NCBI GenBank assembly: GCA_036557885.1 | Contig: DATBGS010000108.1 | Coordinates: 1 to 64,000, forward strand | Origin: DATBGS01 sp036557885 | GTDB taxonomy: Bacteria; Chloroflexota; Ktedonobacteria; Ktedonobacterales; DATBGS01 | Direction of reading: 5' to 3' | DNA: 64,000 bases | Shown: positions 17,618-25,999 of the stretch, in pieces | How the letters are laid out: each line of letters starts with the position of its first letter | Position numbering within the stretch: position 1 is the first letter of the stretch | Made by a program: the position numbers and the translations under genes | Notes under the pieces: generated by a model | The model's database searches: none | What the model saw: only the letters and a program-made list of their open reading frames with translations | Told to the model about the DNA's origin: nothing

Positions 17618-18550
17618 TTACCTCCGTTCGTGGAAAACATAATCATAGCTCCCGACCGAGACACGATCCCCATCGCGGAGCATATGCTGTCGGACATTGT
17701 TGCGATTCACCACAATGCCATTCAAGCTGCCCAGATCATAAATCACAAACCGCCCTTGTTCAAAACGCACCTGAGCATGGTGGCGAGAGACACGTCGGTC
17801 ATTCACCACAATATCATTCGAGATATGCCGCCCAATCTGAATGACTTCCCGGTTGATCGGATAGACCTGTTCAGGGCCAGGCTGATTATTGCGGCGCAGC
17901 AAACGGAACATCGCCTCAGGCATGCGAGGAGAAGCCTGGGGCGCCTGAGGATAACTCGGCCCTGATTGAGGAGGATACGCCCCCGATGGAGGAGGGTATG
18001 CCCCCGATGCAGGCGGATAGTTCTGCCGGGGCTGCTGCGCCGATGGTCGCGCCTGTGCTTGCGCGGCCAGAAATTGCTGCTGCGCCCCTTCGGGCAGCGC
18101 AATCACCACGGTGTGCATTGGCTCCTCTGCGCCAGCCACCGCCTGGGCCTCTGCTGCATTTTGCGGCGGGTGATGCGAGTCCAGCATGGAAGCCGCAATA
18201 TGCAGACTACCCACCTTCAAATGGGGGTCCACACTCAGCTTTACGACTGGCTTGGTCGTCAGCGTATAGCCCCGCTCACGCGCAATATCAATCAAATGCT
18301 GTTGTAACTCATTCACAAGGGAGCGCTCAAATGCCGCCAGCGTGTCATAGTCCTTCTGACTGAGCGTCACATCATAGAAGTTGGGCGCCTGGCGTCGTCC
18401 CTCGCCCATGATCAGCAAGTTATTCTCCATCTGGCGCTCAAGCTTCCGTTTCAGTTCAACGGGCTGTAACTTTGAGCGGAACACGCTACCGAAGCTCCCT
18501 TCTACCATTGATGTCATGAACGACTCAAACTTTGAGAGCACGTTCACCAT
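17618..18550 (-). CDS. fhaA: DUF3662-FHA protein (FhaA-like)
   Basis: This 310-residue protein begins with the DUF3662 domain (~1-120, MVNVLSKFESFMTSMVEGSFGSVFR), continues through a Pro/Tyr/Gly linker with GAYPPPSGAYPP-type repeats (~165-215), and ends with an FHA domain (~235-308: IQIGRHISNDIVVNDRRVSRHH and LGSLNGIVVN). In mycobacteria FhaA binds phosphorylated MviN and restrains peptidoglycan synthesis. The same architecture beside a SEDS gene supports a similar role here. Its start codon overlaps the ribF stop region by a few bases, so it is translationally coupled to ribF. Confidence 0.93.
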   Translation of the reverse strand: MVNVLSKFESFMTSMVEGSFGSVFRSKLQPVELKRKLERQMENNLLIMGEGRRQAPNFYDVTLSQKDYDTLAAFERSLVNELQQHLIDIARERGYTLTTKPVVKLSVDPHLKVGSLHIAASMLDSHHPPQNAAEAQAVAGAEEPMHTVVIALPEGAQQQFLAAQAQARPSAQQPRQNYPPASGAYPPPSGAYPPQSGPSYPQAPQASPRMPEAMFRLLRRNNQPGPEQVYPINREVIQIGRHISNDIVVNDRRVSRHHAQVRFEQGRFVIYDLGSLNGIVVNRNNVRQHMLRDGDRVSVGSYDYVFHERR

Positions 18551-19503
18551 ACGGCACCCCTCTCTGGCTCCCCCTTGCCATACTGGCCGAGAGTCACCCG
18601 CGCCTGCCGAATATCTTGCTCGATCTGCCCCCGTAACGCTTCCACATTCGGAAAACGCTGTTCCCCACGCAGACGAGCAATAAACTCGATTTCCAACTCC
18701 TGTCCATAGAGATCTGCCTGCATATCCAGCAGATGAACCTCCGTAAGATGATGCTTCCCATCTACGGTTGGCCGCACCCCAATGTTTGTCACCCCTTCAT
18801 AGCCCTGCTCACCCACCTGGGCACGCACCGCATACACACCATCAGCGGGAAGAAACTTCCTGGCATCAAGCGACAGATTGGCCGTCGGAAACCCCAGCAA
18901 GCGCCCCCGTTGATCACCCTGCACCACCCGGCCTCGCGCGCTATACGGGCGACCAAGCAGAGGCATCACGTCTTCCACCTGCCCACTCCCAAGCAGATCA
19001 CGCACCCGTGTGCTGCTGATGCGCTCGTTATCCGCGAGTTGTAGATCAATCGTTTCCACCAGAAAACCATGCTCTTTCCCATAGGCCGATAAAAAGGCCA
19101 TCGTGCCCTCGCGGTTATGCCCAAAAGCAAAATCCGTCCCCTCCACCAGCACGCGCAGCACCAGATGACGCCTCAATAACTCCATAAACCCGCTGGCCGA
19201 GGTCGCGGCCAGCGCCGGAGTAAACGGCAGCACCACCACCATATCCAGATCGCCCTGCTTCGCCAGAATATCCAGCTTTTCCTCCAGCAGCGTCAGGTAG
19301 CGCACTTCTCGCCCTGGGCGCAGCACCTCCAACGGATGCGGCCAGAACGTAACCATTCCAGCCTGCGCCCCCACATCCTTTGCTGCCCGGCACGTCTCCT
19401 GAATCAGAAAGCGGTGCCCCTGATGAATTCCATCAAAGACACCCACCGTTAAAGCATACGGTTGGCCTGGCGTCAACGTTTCAAGTTCACGAATAACCTG
19501 CAT
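18544..19503 (-). CDS. ribF: Bifunctional riboflavin kinase / FAD synthetase
   Basis: This ~319-residue enzyme makes FMN from riboflavin and then FAD. The N-terminal adenylyltransferase domain shows TVGVFDGIHQGHRFLI and ISSTRVRDLLGSGQVEDV. The C-terminal flavokinase domain (~180-310) shows GRVVQGDQRGRLLGFPTANL and YEGVTNIGVRPTVDGK. The ATG at 19503 is preferred to a longer frame because MQVIREL begins the normal family start. It is separated from truB by 567 bp without genes, so it probably has its own promoter. In most genomes ribF follows truB directly. Confidence 0.96.
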   Translation of the reverse strand: MQVIRELETLTPGQPYALTVGVFDGIHQGHRFLIQETCRAAKDVGAQAGMVTFWPHPLEVLRPGREVRYLTLLEEKLDILAKQGDLDMVVVLPFTPALAATSASGFMELLRRHLVLRVLVEGTDFAFGHNREGTMAFLSAYGKEHGFLVETIDLQLADNERISSTRVRDLLGSGQVEDVMPLLGRPYSARGRVVQGDQRGRLLGFPTANLSLDARKFLPADGVYAVRAQVGEQGYEGVTNIGVRPTVDGKHHLTEVHLLDMQADLYGQELEIEFIARLRGEQRFPNVEALRGQIEQDIRQARVTLGQYGKGEPERGAVW

Positions 19504-20071
19504 AGTGCTGCTTTCTCTGCCCCTGATTTTTATACTACCACAGCAGGGCTGGGGCCGCAATCCGTTTCCTTGCGTAGTGCTGAAGGAATATTGCTTACTC
19601 CCCTGCTGTTTCTGCTGTATTATAACCAGACTTCTTGTCTGTTGGCACGCTTAGCAAATGAGTCAGTTCCCTCACGTTTGACACGCTGGTGCACTGATAC
19701 TCTACTCGCTCCTGTCCAGGCTCGGCAAAACCGACTTGTTATATATGCCTGCCAGATACCCTCAACGGGGCATGTACTCAGCTATGGTACCATAGACCGC
19801 GCGAGAAAACAGTCTTATACACAACAAGTCCTCTCAACTGTGAGCAGATTCACAGCGTCAACCCACCCGCTTCCCCAGAGCAGAGACTCCCCTATCTCTC
19901 CCTAAGTCCCCCCCGCTGGCATCCTCACCACTTAATAACGTGTTAATCAGTGCCAGGGTTGCGTCCCCTCCAAAACTGAGCAAAAAGCACCTCCACTTAG
20001 CAGACAAGCGCGCCTGCCAGCGCTGCTTCTCCATCCATTGGTTGTCTCTGTACCATACAGTTCTGTGCCAT
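19504..20071. other. Gene-free spacer between truB and ribF
   Basis: These 568 bp hold no supported coding sequence. On the minus strand, ahead of ribF, there are two candidate promoters: TTGAGG (19760-19765) with a 16-bp gap to TATAAC (19738-19743), and a perfect TATAAT at 19619-19624 without a clear -35. A perfect 14-bp palindrome lies at 19782-19795. I see no FMN-riboswitch core. Confidence 0.5.
19738..19795 (-). promoter_or_regulatory. Candidate ribF promoter with upstream palindrome
   Basis: On the minus strand TTGAGG - 16 bp - TATAAC could start transcription near 19730. The palindrome CTATGGTACCATAG (19782-19795) ends 16 bp upstream of the -35, a usual place for an activator or repressor site. 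A second -10 (TATAAT, 19619-19624) lies closer to the gene. Confidence 0.4.
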
Positions 20072-21109
20072 TCAGTGCTCTGCTTCCCCTACCGGGACGA
20101 GGTGAAAGACCTTCTGCGGGTGCCAGGTCGCTGAATCACGCTGCCAGGATAAAATCGCCAGAAAACGCCCGTCCACACTGTACGCCCGCAGCAAGTCGCT
20201 TGTTCGTTCCTCCTCCCGCTCCTGTAATCCCCCCCCTGCCCGTTTCTGTTCCTCCGCGTCTCCATCTGAAGCTGCCACAGGTGCAATTACAGGCGGTGCA
20301 GACATCGCAGTTGCCATTACAGGCAGTGCGGGCAGCACAGCCCCAGAAGCCAGGCGCAACCCCTGTCCCTGAAGAATCCGCTGCTCGTTGCCCGGCCCCA
20401 CAATCACCGCCCCGCACTGAAGCAGCGCCTCATCAGGCGCAAATAAATACTCCACCCAACTCCCATCATCAAGCGCCTGGGCAAGCTCCTCCAGCGTCAG
20501 GCTCTCTTCCAGCGTAAATGGCCCGCTTCGCAAACGCACCAGCCCACCCAGATGCGCGCCACACCCCAGGCGTTCGCCAAGATCATACGCCAGCGAACGG
20601 ATATACGTGCCCTTACTACACTCCACCTCCAGCGTCAGCGCAGGGGGCTGCCATTCCAGCACCTCCAGCCGCGAGATCACCACCGGGCGCGGCTGAAGCT
20701 CCACCTCGATGCCCGCCCGCGCCAGTTTATAGAGCGGCTGCCCATCCTTTTTGATGGCCGAATACAGCGGAGGCACCTGCATCTGATCTCCCAGGAAAGC
20801 GGGCAGTGCCGCCTCAATCGCCTCGCGTGACAGATGGACCGATGCGCTGCGCACCACCTCCCCTTCCGCGTCATAGGTGTTAGTCACCACCCCAAACACA
20901 ATCGTCGCGCGATAGCTTTTGCCGCCCTCGCTCAGATATTCCACCACGCGCGTCGCCAGGCCCAGACAGACCGGCAAAACGCCGCTGGCCGCCGGGTCCA
21001 GCGTGCCCGCGTGCCCCACCCGCTTTTGATGCGTCAGCCGCCGCACCCGCGCCACCACATCATGCGATGTCATCCCCACCGGCTTGCACAGATTAAAAAT
21101 ACCATCCAT
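20072..21109 (-). CDS. truB: tRNA pseudouridine(55) synthase TruB
   Basis: The enzyme isomerises U55 in the T-loop of tRNAs. At 345 residues it is long for the family. The catalytic motif is in VGHAGTLDPAASGVLPVCLG (active Asp in GTLD). GRVEVLEWQPP-like and GTYIRSLAYDLGERLGCGAHL segments are typical. The C-terminal ~100 residues, including an Ala/Pro/Val-rich stretch (AVLPALPVMATAMSAPPVIAPV) and an acidic-basic QKRAGGGLQEREEERTS region, form an insertion before the final PUA-like strands (RFLAILSWQRDSATWHPQKVF). It follows nrnA by ~50 bp. Confidence 0.95.
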   Translation of the reverse strand: MDGIFNLCKPVGMTSHDVVARVRRLTHQKRVGHAGTLDPAASGVLPVCLGLATRVVEYLSEGGKSYRATIVFGVVTNTYDAEGEVVRSASVHLSREAIEAALPAFLGDQMQVPPLYSAIKKDGQPLYKLARAGIEVELQPRPVVISRLEVLEWQPPALTLEVECSKGTYIRSLAYDLGERLGCGAHLGGLVRLRSGPFTLEESLTLEELAQALDDGSWVEYLFAPDEALLQCGAVIVGPGNEQRILQGQGLRLASGAVLPALPVMATAMSAPPVIAPVAASDGDAEEQKRAGGGLQEREEERTSDLLRAYSVDGRFLAILSWQRDSATWHPQKVFHLVPVGEAEH

Positions 21110-21159
21110 CCGTTGCAGCCCTTCCTCATAAAGTAATACAGACAGCGCAGCGTTTCGGA

Positions 21160-22224
21160 CTACACGTTACCTGGGTTCCTTTCCAGTTCCGCCCGCACAT
21201 AGGCCAGCACCTCTGCCTCGGCCAGGGCCAACGTCCCATGAAACGTAAAACCCGCCGCGCGCACATGCCCGCCGCCCCCAAAATGCGCGGCAATGGCCGC
21301 CGCATCATAGGGGTGGACGGTGCGCACGCTCACACGCGGCTCGCCGCTGGCGTGCTCCTTAAACAGCAACGCAATCCTGGCCCCCTGAATATCAATCAGA
21401 TAACTAGGCAGCCCGTCATCCAGATCAGCCGTCGCCCCGCTGGTCCGCAGGGCTTCTTGAGATACTACCGACCAGATCAGCCGCCCATCTGCTGAACTCT
21501 GGATAGCGCTGAGCACCTGCCCCCAAAGCCTGGCCTTGGCAAGCGGATTGGTGCGATAGATCGGCTTGATAATCTCGGCAGGCACCGCGCCAGCGCGCAG
21601 CAAATGCGCCGCCGCCTCCAGTGTGCGCGCCGTCGTGGCGCTGAACTCAAAGCTGCGCGTATCAGTGATGATGCCAGTGAGCAGGCACACCGCCGCCTCG
21701 CGCAAGAGCGGCACACCAAGCTGCATAAACAGCAGCGTCAGCAACTCGGCGGTGGCAGCCGAAGCCACATCTATAATGCTCACCTGCCCGCAGCCCGCTG
21801 AAGTCACATGATGGTCCAGGTTGATAATCGTTGCGCCGTCCAGAAAAGCGCGATGCTGCGCGTACAGGGCACCATAGCGGCTCAACTCTCCCACATCCAG
21901 CGCCACCACCAGATCAAATGCCTCATCGTCCAGCGTGCGCTGCACCGTCTCGACACCTGGCAAAAATGCCAGATGGTCCGGCACAGGATCAGCGCAGGCC
22001 ACCCAGCAGAGCTTGCCTTGGGCACGCAGCACATGCGCCAGCCCCAGGGCCGACCCTATCGCATCCCCATCAGGATGCTCATGCGCCAGCACAGCAATAC
22101 GCCCGGCCTGCTGCATCAGCGCCCAGGCCGCCTGCACCAGTTCGTCGTCAAGCCACGCTCGCTGATCGCTGGACTGCTGACCGCTGGACTGCTGAATCGA
22201 AGTGTGCGGTGTCTCACGAATCAC
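21160..22224 (-). CDS. nrnA: DHH-family phosphoesterase NrnA (oligoribonuclease / pAp phosphatase)
   Basis: This ~354-residue enzyme degrades short RNAs (nanoRNAs) and 3'-phosphoadenosine 5'-phosphate. Metal motifs are LAHEHPDGDAIGSALGLA, then VALDVGEL, then INLDHHVTSAG (DHH), and the DHHA1 domain ends in FGGGGHVRAAGFTFHG. The frame opens 70 codons earlier, but that part overlaps rbfA and a hairpin. GTG at 22224 is chosen because GGGGAGAGGAG lies just upstream. It sits directly after a 24-bp perfect hairpin, in the usual rbfA-nrnA-truB order. Confidence 0.93.
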   Translation of the reverse strand: MIRETPHTSIQQSSGQQSSDQRAWLDDELVQAAWALMQQAGRIAVLAHEHPDGDAIGSALGLAHVLRAQGKLCWVACADPVPDHLAFLPGVETVQRTLDDEAFDLVVALDVGELSRYGALYAQHRAFLDGATIINLDHHVTSAGCGQVSIIDVASAATAELLTLLFMQLGVPLLREAAVCLLTGIITDTRSFEFSATTARTLEAAAHLLRAGAVPAEIIKPIYRTNPLAKARLWGQVLSAIQSSADGRLIWSVVSQEALRTSGATADLDDGLPSYLIDIQGARIALLFKEHASGEPRVSVRTVHPYDAAAIAAHFGGGGHVRAAGFTFHGTLALAEAEVLAYVRAELERNPGNV

Positions 22225-22252
22225 GAATACTCCTCTCCCCATATGAACAAAA

Positions 22253-22302
22253 GCCGGGGCATGCGGCGCAAGGCAAGTTTGCCTTGCGCCGCATGCCCCG
22301 GC
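22253..22302 (-). terminator. Perfect 24-bp hairpin between rbfA and nrnA
   Basis: Bases 22253-22276 and 22279-22302 are exact inverted copies with a 2-nt loop. On the minus strand the hairpin is followed by CTTTTGTTC and then the nrnA ribosome site. It has terminator form but lies inside the operon, so it may act as an attenuator or RNase III site. Confidence 0.75.
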
Positions 22303-22306
22303 CCTT

Positions 22307-22759
22307 TCACTCTCGATTGGTGCTTTCTTTGGCCGCACGCGACTCTGCCGACAACTCCTGCGCCTGAAGCGCTGGTGCCTGGCTGTGCAGCCCATCCGTC
22401 GCGTCTCCAGGCAGCTTTTCATCCTCAATTTCACGCATCAACTGAAGAATCCTGGCGCCACGCGCAATAGAATCATCCAACCGGAACAAAATCTCCGGCG
22501 TGTGGCGAATGACCAGGCGCTGCGCCAGTTCATGCCGCAAGAACCCGGCCCCATGTTCCAGAGCCTGCAACGTCGCCCGCTGTTCTTCGGGAGTGCCAAG
22601 GACGCTGACAAACACCTTTGCGTGACGCAGATCGGCTGAAAGCTCCACATCGGTAATGCTGGCAAAACCAATACGCGGGTCTTTCATACGAGTGCGAATC
22701 AGATCACTCAGTTCGTGGGCAATAAGCTCGCTGAGTTGTTCCTGGCGTCGGGTTGTCAT
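22307..22759 (-). CDS. rbfA: 30S ribosome-binding factor RbfA
   Basis: This 150-residue KH-fold protein is needed for maturation of the 16S rRNA 5' end. Family signals are ELSDLIRTRMKDPRIGFASITDVELSADL and AKVFVSVLG, with the late FRLDDSIARGARILQLM. The C-terminal ~40 residues are an extra acidic/Ala-rich tail. The ATG at 22759 follows a strong GGGAGGAGG. It is placed downstream of infB as in most bacteria. Confidence 0.95.
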   Translation of the reverse strand: MTTRRQEQLSELIAHELSDLIRTRMKDPRIGFASITDVELSADLRHAKVFVSVLGTPEEQRATLQALEHGAGFLRHELAQRLVIRHTPEILFRLDDSIARGARILQLMREIEDEKLPGDATDGLHSQAPALQAQELSAESRAAKESTNRE

Positions 22760-22894
22760 AGTAACCTCCTCCCTTGAATAAGGGGGCCTGGCCTGGTGCG
22801 TCCAGGGTCTGACGAGCACCTGCGCTGCTCAAGCAGCACTCACCGATTACGCCTCTACCGGCAGCCCCCAGAGACTGAATGATACAAACAGCAA

Positions 22895-25195
22895 CTACAC
22901 TCTCACCTTCGAGAACGCCTCAATGACATCCCCAACCTCAAGCTGGTTGAAGTCTTCCAGTGAGATGCCGCATTCAAACCCCGTTGCGACTTCGCGGGCA
23001 TCATCCTTGCCGCGCCGTAATGAAGCAATGCTTCCGGTAAAGATCACCTTTCCACCTCGCAACAAGCGTACCTGCGCCGAACGCACCAGCTTCCCATCCG
23101 TCACCCGACAGCCACCGATCACCATCGTCTTGCCCGCCTTGAACAACTGCAAGACCTCGGCATGCCCATCCACCTGCTCACGATAGGTTGGCTCAAGCAT
23201 CCCCTTCAGCGCCGCCTCAATATCATCGCTGAGCTTGTAGATCACATCATACGAGCGAATGTCAACGCCCTCGTTTTGCGCCAGACGCTGCGCGGCGGAA
23301 TCAATCTTCACATTGAAACCAATGATCACCGCTTTAGAGGCGGATGCCAGATGCACATCGGTTTCCGAGATATTGCCCACGCCATCATGCAAAATGCGCA
23401 CCTTCACGGTATCTTCGCCAAGCCGCTCCAGCGTTGGCTTGATCGCCTCCAGCGACCCCTGGACATCCGCCTTGATCAGCAGGTTCAACTCTTTGGCTTT
23501 CCCGGCCTGAATCTCTGATGAGAGACTATCCAGACTGAAGGCGCGTGTTCCGCCTGCTGACTCAGCCTTTTGCTGCTGCGCGCGCTGCTGGGCAATGTTT
23601 TTCGCCGTCTTCTCATCGGCCACCTCTTCCAGCCGATCTCCTGCCCTGGGCACCTCCGGCAGCCCCAGAATCTCCACCGGCATGCTGGGACCAGCCTTCT
23701 TCAACTGCTTGCCTTTATCGTCAAACATGTTGCGCACTTTGCCCGAAATCGAGCCAACCACCACCACATCGCCCGTCTTCAGCGTCCCCTGCTCCATCAG
23801 CACCGTTGCCGAAGCGCCGCGACTCTTATCCATCCTGGATTCAATAATCGTACCCTGCGCCGGGCTGTGCGGGTTCGCCTTCAAATCCTGGACATCCGCC
23901 ACCAGCAAGATCATCTCTAACAGGTCGTCTATCCCCATATTCTTTCTGGCCGAAACCGGAACGCACACGACATCCCCACCATATTCCTCGATGACCACCC
24001 CGGCTTCGACAAGTTGGTTCTTCACATGATCAGAATTGGCGCCCGCTTTATCTATCTTGTTCAACGCCACAATAATTGGCACTTTGGCCGCTCGCGCGTG
24101 GTCAATTGCCTCAACAGTCTGCGGCATCACCCCATCATCCGCTGCCACCACAATCACAGCAATATCCGTCACCTTCGCTCCGCGTGCCCGCATCGCCGTA
24201 AACGCCTCGTGGCCCGGCGTATCCAGGAAAGTGATCTTCTTCCCGTTGATCTCCACCTGATAGGCACCGATATGCTGGGTAATGCCTCCCGCCTCGCCTG
24301 CCGCCACATGCGTCTTGCGGATGGTGTCCAGGAGCGAAGTCTTGCCATGATCAACGTGCCCCATGACCGTCACCACCGGGGGCCGATGTACTAAATGGCT
24401 GGCTGCCCCTTTCTCCTGGACCTCAGCCTTCTGGGCCGATTCTTGCTGTGGAGGCGCCGCCTCAGTCGTATTGAAGCCAAGCTCCTTCGCCACCATCGCC
24501 GCCGACTCATAGGTAATCACCTGATTGATATTTGCCAGAATATTGTGCTTAAAGAGTTCGCGGATAATCTCCATCGGCGCCACCTCCAGCAGTGTCGCCA
24601 GATCACGCACCCCAACCTGTGGCGGAATCGCCACTGGCTCGGTGGGCCTGGGCTTCACCGCTACTGCCGCCGAGCGCGCTGGGCCACCCACTCCACCCGA
24701 TGACGCCGGGCGACGATCACCTGGTCGTCCGCCTCGCTGCCCATTCTGCGGGCGTCCACCCTGGGGCCGCCCGTTCGGTGGGCCAGAGGGCCGCCTGGCC
24801 CCACCGGGGCCACCACCCGAAGCAGGCCGCGACGGTCCCACTGGTCCAGATGGGCGCGGTGGGAATGGTCCACTCTGTGTCCTGCCTGTATTGGGAGCGG
24901 CAGGACGGTATCCGCTGCCCCCACCAGAGCGATTTCCCAAATCGGCAGACCCACCTGGGCGCGGCCCTTGAAAGCCTTGCGTCGGACGGCTGGCCGATGG
25001 CCCCTGCGCGGGGCGCATAGCGCCAGATTCGCGTGGGCCTGTGGCAGGGCTGCCAGTAGAGGGCTGGGCTGGCGCATTGCCTGGGCCGCCGGTTGGATTC
25101 ATTGGGCGCCGCTGAGGTGTGCGGGAAGGAAGGTTCTGGTGCGATTCCTTTTCCGAATTATCACGCTGTTCAAAATCTGAGAGATTTTGTTTCAT
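22895..25195 (-). CDS. infB: Translation initiation factor IF-2
   Basis: This 766-residue GTPase brings initiator tRNA to the 30S subunit. The first ~190 residues are a low-complexity Gly/Pro/Arg/Ser-rich extension. An IF2_N module follows (VRDLATLLEVAPMEIIRELFKH). The G domain shows VMGHVDHGKTSLLD (G1), DTPGHEAF (G3), ALNKIDK (G4) and VSARKNMGIDDL (G5). Domains II-IV run to the end (SGKVRNMF, then the C2 ISLEDFNQLEVGDVIEAF). AGGAGG lies 8 bp before the ATG. A hairpin with a U-rich tail stands between it and ylxR. Confidence 0.98.
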   Translation of the reverse strand: MKQNLSDFEQRDNSEKESHQNLPSRTPQRRPMNPTGGPGNAPAQPSTGSPATGPRESGAMRPAQGPSASRPTQGFQGPRPGGSADLGNRSGGGSGYRPAAPNTGRTQSGPFPPRPSGPVGPSRPASGGGPGGARRPSGPPNGRPQGGRPQNGQRGGRPGDRRPASSGGVGGPARSAAVAVKPRPTEPVAIPPQVGVRDLATLLEVAPMEIIRELFKHNILANINQVITYESAAMVAKELGFNTTEAAPPQQESAQKAEVQEKGAASHLVHRPPVVTVMGHVDHGKTSLLDTIRKTHVAAGEAGGITQHIGAYQVEINGKKITFLDTPGHEAFTAMRARGAKVTDIAVIVVAADDGVMPQTVEAIDHARAAKVPIIVALNKIDKAGANSDHVKNQLVEAGVVIEEYGGDVVCVPVSARKNMGIDDLLEMILLVADVQDLKANPHSPAQGTIIESRMDKSRGASATVLMEQGTLKTGDVVVVGSISGKVRNMFDDKGKQLKKAGPSMPVEILGLPEVPRAGDRLEEVADEKTAKNIAQQRAQQQKAESAGGTRAFSLDSLSSEIQAGKAKELNLLIKADVQGSLEAIKPTLERLGEDTVKVRILHDGVGNISETDVHLASASKAVIIGFNVKIDSAAQRLAQNEGVDIRSYDVIYKLSDDIEAALKGMLEPTYREQVDGHAEVLQLFKAGKTMVIGGCRVTDGKLVRSAQVRLLRGGKVIFTGSIASLRRGKDDAREVATGFECGISLEDFNQLEVGDVIEAFSKVRV

Positions 25196-25573
25196 GGAGA
25201 AGCCTCCTCATATCTGCTGCCATACAACCCCAGCTACCGGCATGGGTACAGCATCTCACTAGTTCAAACCAAATAGTAAAAGGGCAAGAATAAAAACAAC
25301 AAGGCTGGCACTCTCCGCAAAGAGAGGCCAGCCCTGAAGGGAGGCAGCTACCTGGCTCTGGACGCTTCGTTCAGATTTCTTGCGATGCTACTCATAGCGC
25401 AAACATCGGCATGCCATCACTGCCCCTCCGCATTGGCCTGGAGCCTTTTTGCGGAACAAATGAAAAGAACGTCAACCCACGCATCTTACAGGAAAACCCC
25501 GAAGAACGTACCAGCCAAAATACCAAATGAACATCGGGCACAACAACCAGCGCGCCTGCCAGCACGCGCGTCG
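25196..25573. other. Long spacer between ylxR and infB
   Basis: These 378 bp on the minus strand separate two genes that are usually adjacent or flank ylxQ. The longest reverse-strand ORF here is out of frame with any L7Ae-like sequence, and I find no ylxQ. The spacer holds the hairpin at 25303-25333. Confidence 0.5.
25303..25333 (-). terminator. Hairpin with U-rich tail upstream of infB
   Basis: GGCTGGC (25303-25309) and CTCTC pair with GAGAG and GCCAGCC (to 25333), with one bulged A and a 6-nt loop. On the minus strand the hairpin is followed by TTGTTGTTTTTATTC. This is a terminator or attenuator 110 bp before infB. Confidence 0.7.
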
Positions 25574-25945
25574 CTACAACGCGCGTGTTGTCTCCGGGGC
25601 GGCTGCGCGTGCCACCGTCTCTGCCGAGGGCAAGGTAGCCGCATATGCCTCCAGAGCCAGGCGATCTTCCTCCAAAAGTGTTACTTCCAATTCCTGCTCC
25701 AGACGCTTCTTTTTCAGTCCTGTCTGCCAGCAGGAAGAGGTAGCGCAAAGATACGCCCCCCGACCAGATTTTTTCCCAACCGGATCAATCTCGACCCGCC
25801 CCTGCGGGGTGCGCACAATGCGCAGCAGTTCCCGTTTGGGCTTGACCTGACGACAGGCCACACACGTGCGCTGCGGCACATGCTTGGGGCGTTTCCCAGG
25901 CTTCGCCTTCCTGGTCTGCGCTGCCTGCGGCGGAGTTCCAGCCAC
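25574..25945 (-). CDS. ylxR: YlxR-family RNA-binding protein (DUF448)
   Basis: This 123-residue protein has the family core PQRTCVACRQVKPKRELLRIVRTPQGRVEIDP-type sequence and GRGAYLCATSSCWQ. In Bacillus and Clostridium YlxR (RnpM) binds RNase P RNA and modulates its activity. The N terminus is basic and Pro-rich. It lies between nusA and infB, the standard place. A C-terminal Ala/Glu-rich tail extends beyond the usual ~90 residues. Confidence 0.92.
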   Translation of the reverse strand: MAGTPPQAAQTRKAKPGKRPKHVPQRTCVACRQVKPKRELLRIVRTPQGRVEIDPVGKKSGRGAYLCATSSCWQTGLKKKRLEQELEVTLLEEDRLALEAYAATLPSAETVARAAAPETTRAL

Positions 25946-25999
25946 TCATCAGCCTCCCTTCTCCAACGTGGCAACCTCTCATGTCTGCCCGCGTCTTTT

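Noticed and set aside
19504..19800. FMN riboswitch ahead of ribF
   Set aside because: No conserved FMN-aptamer junction sequence could be found on the minus strand.
25392..25748. A ylxQ (L7Ae-like) gene between ylxR and infB
   Set aside because: The reverse-strand frame here has no L7Ae features and overlaps ylxR. It reads as a shadow frame.
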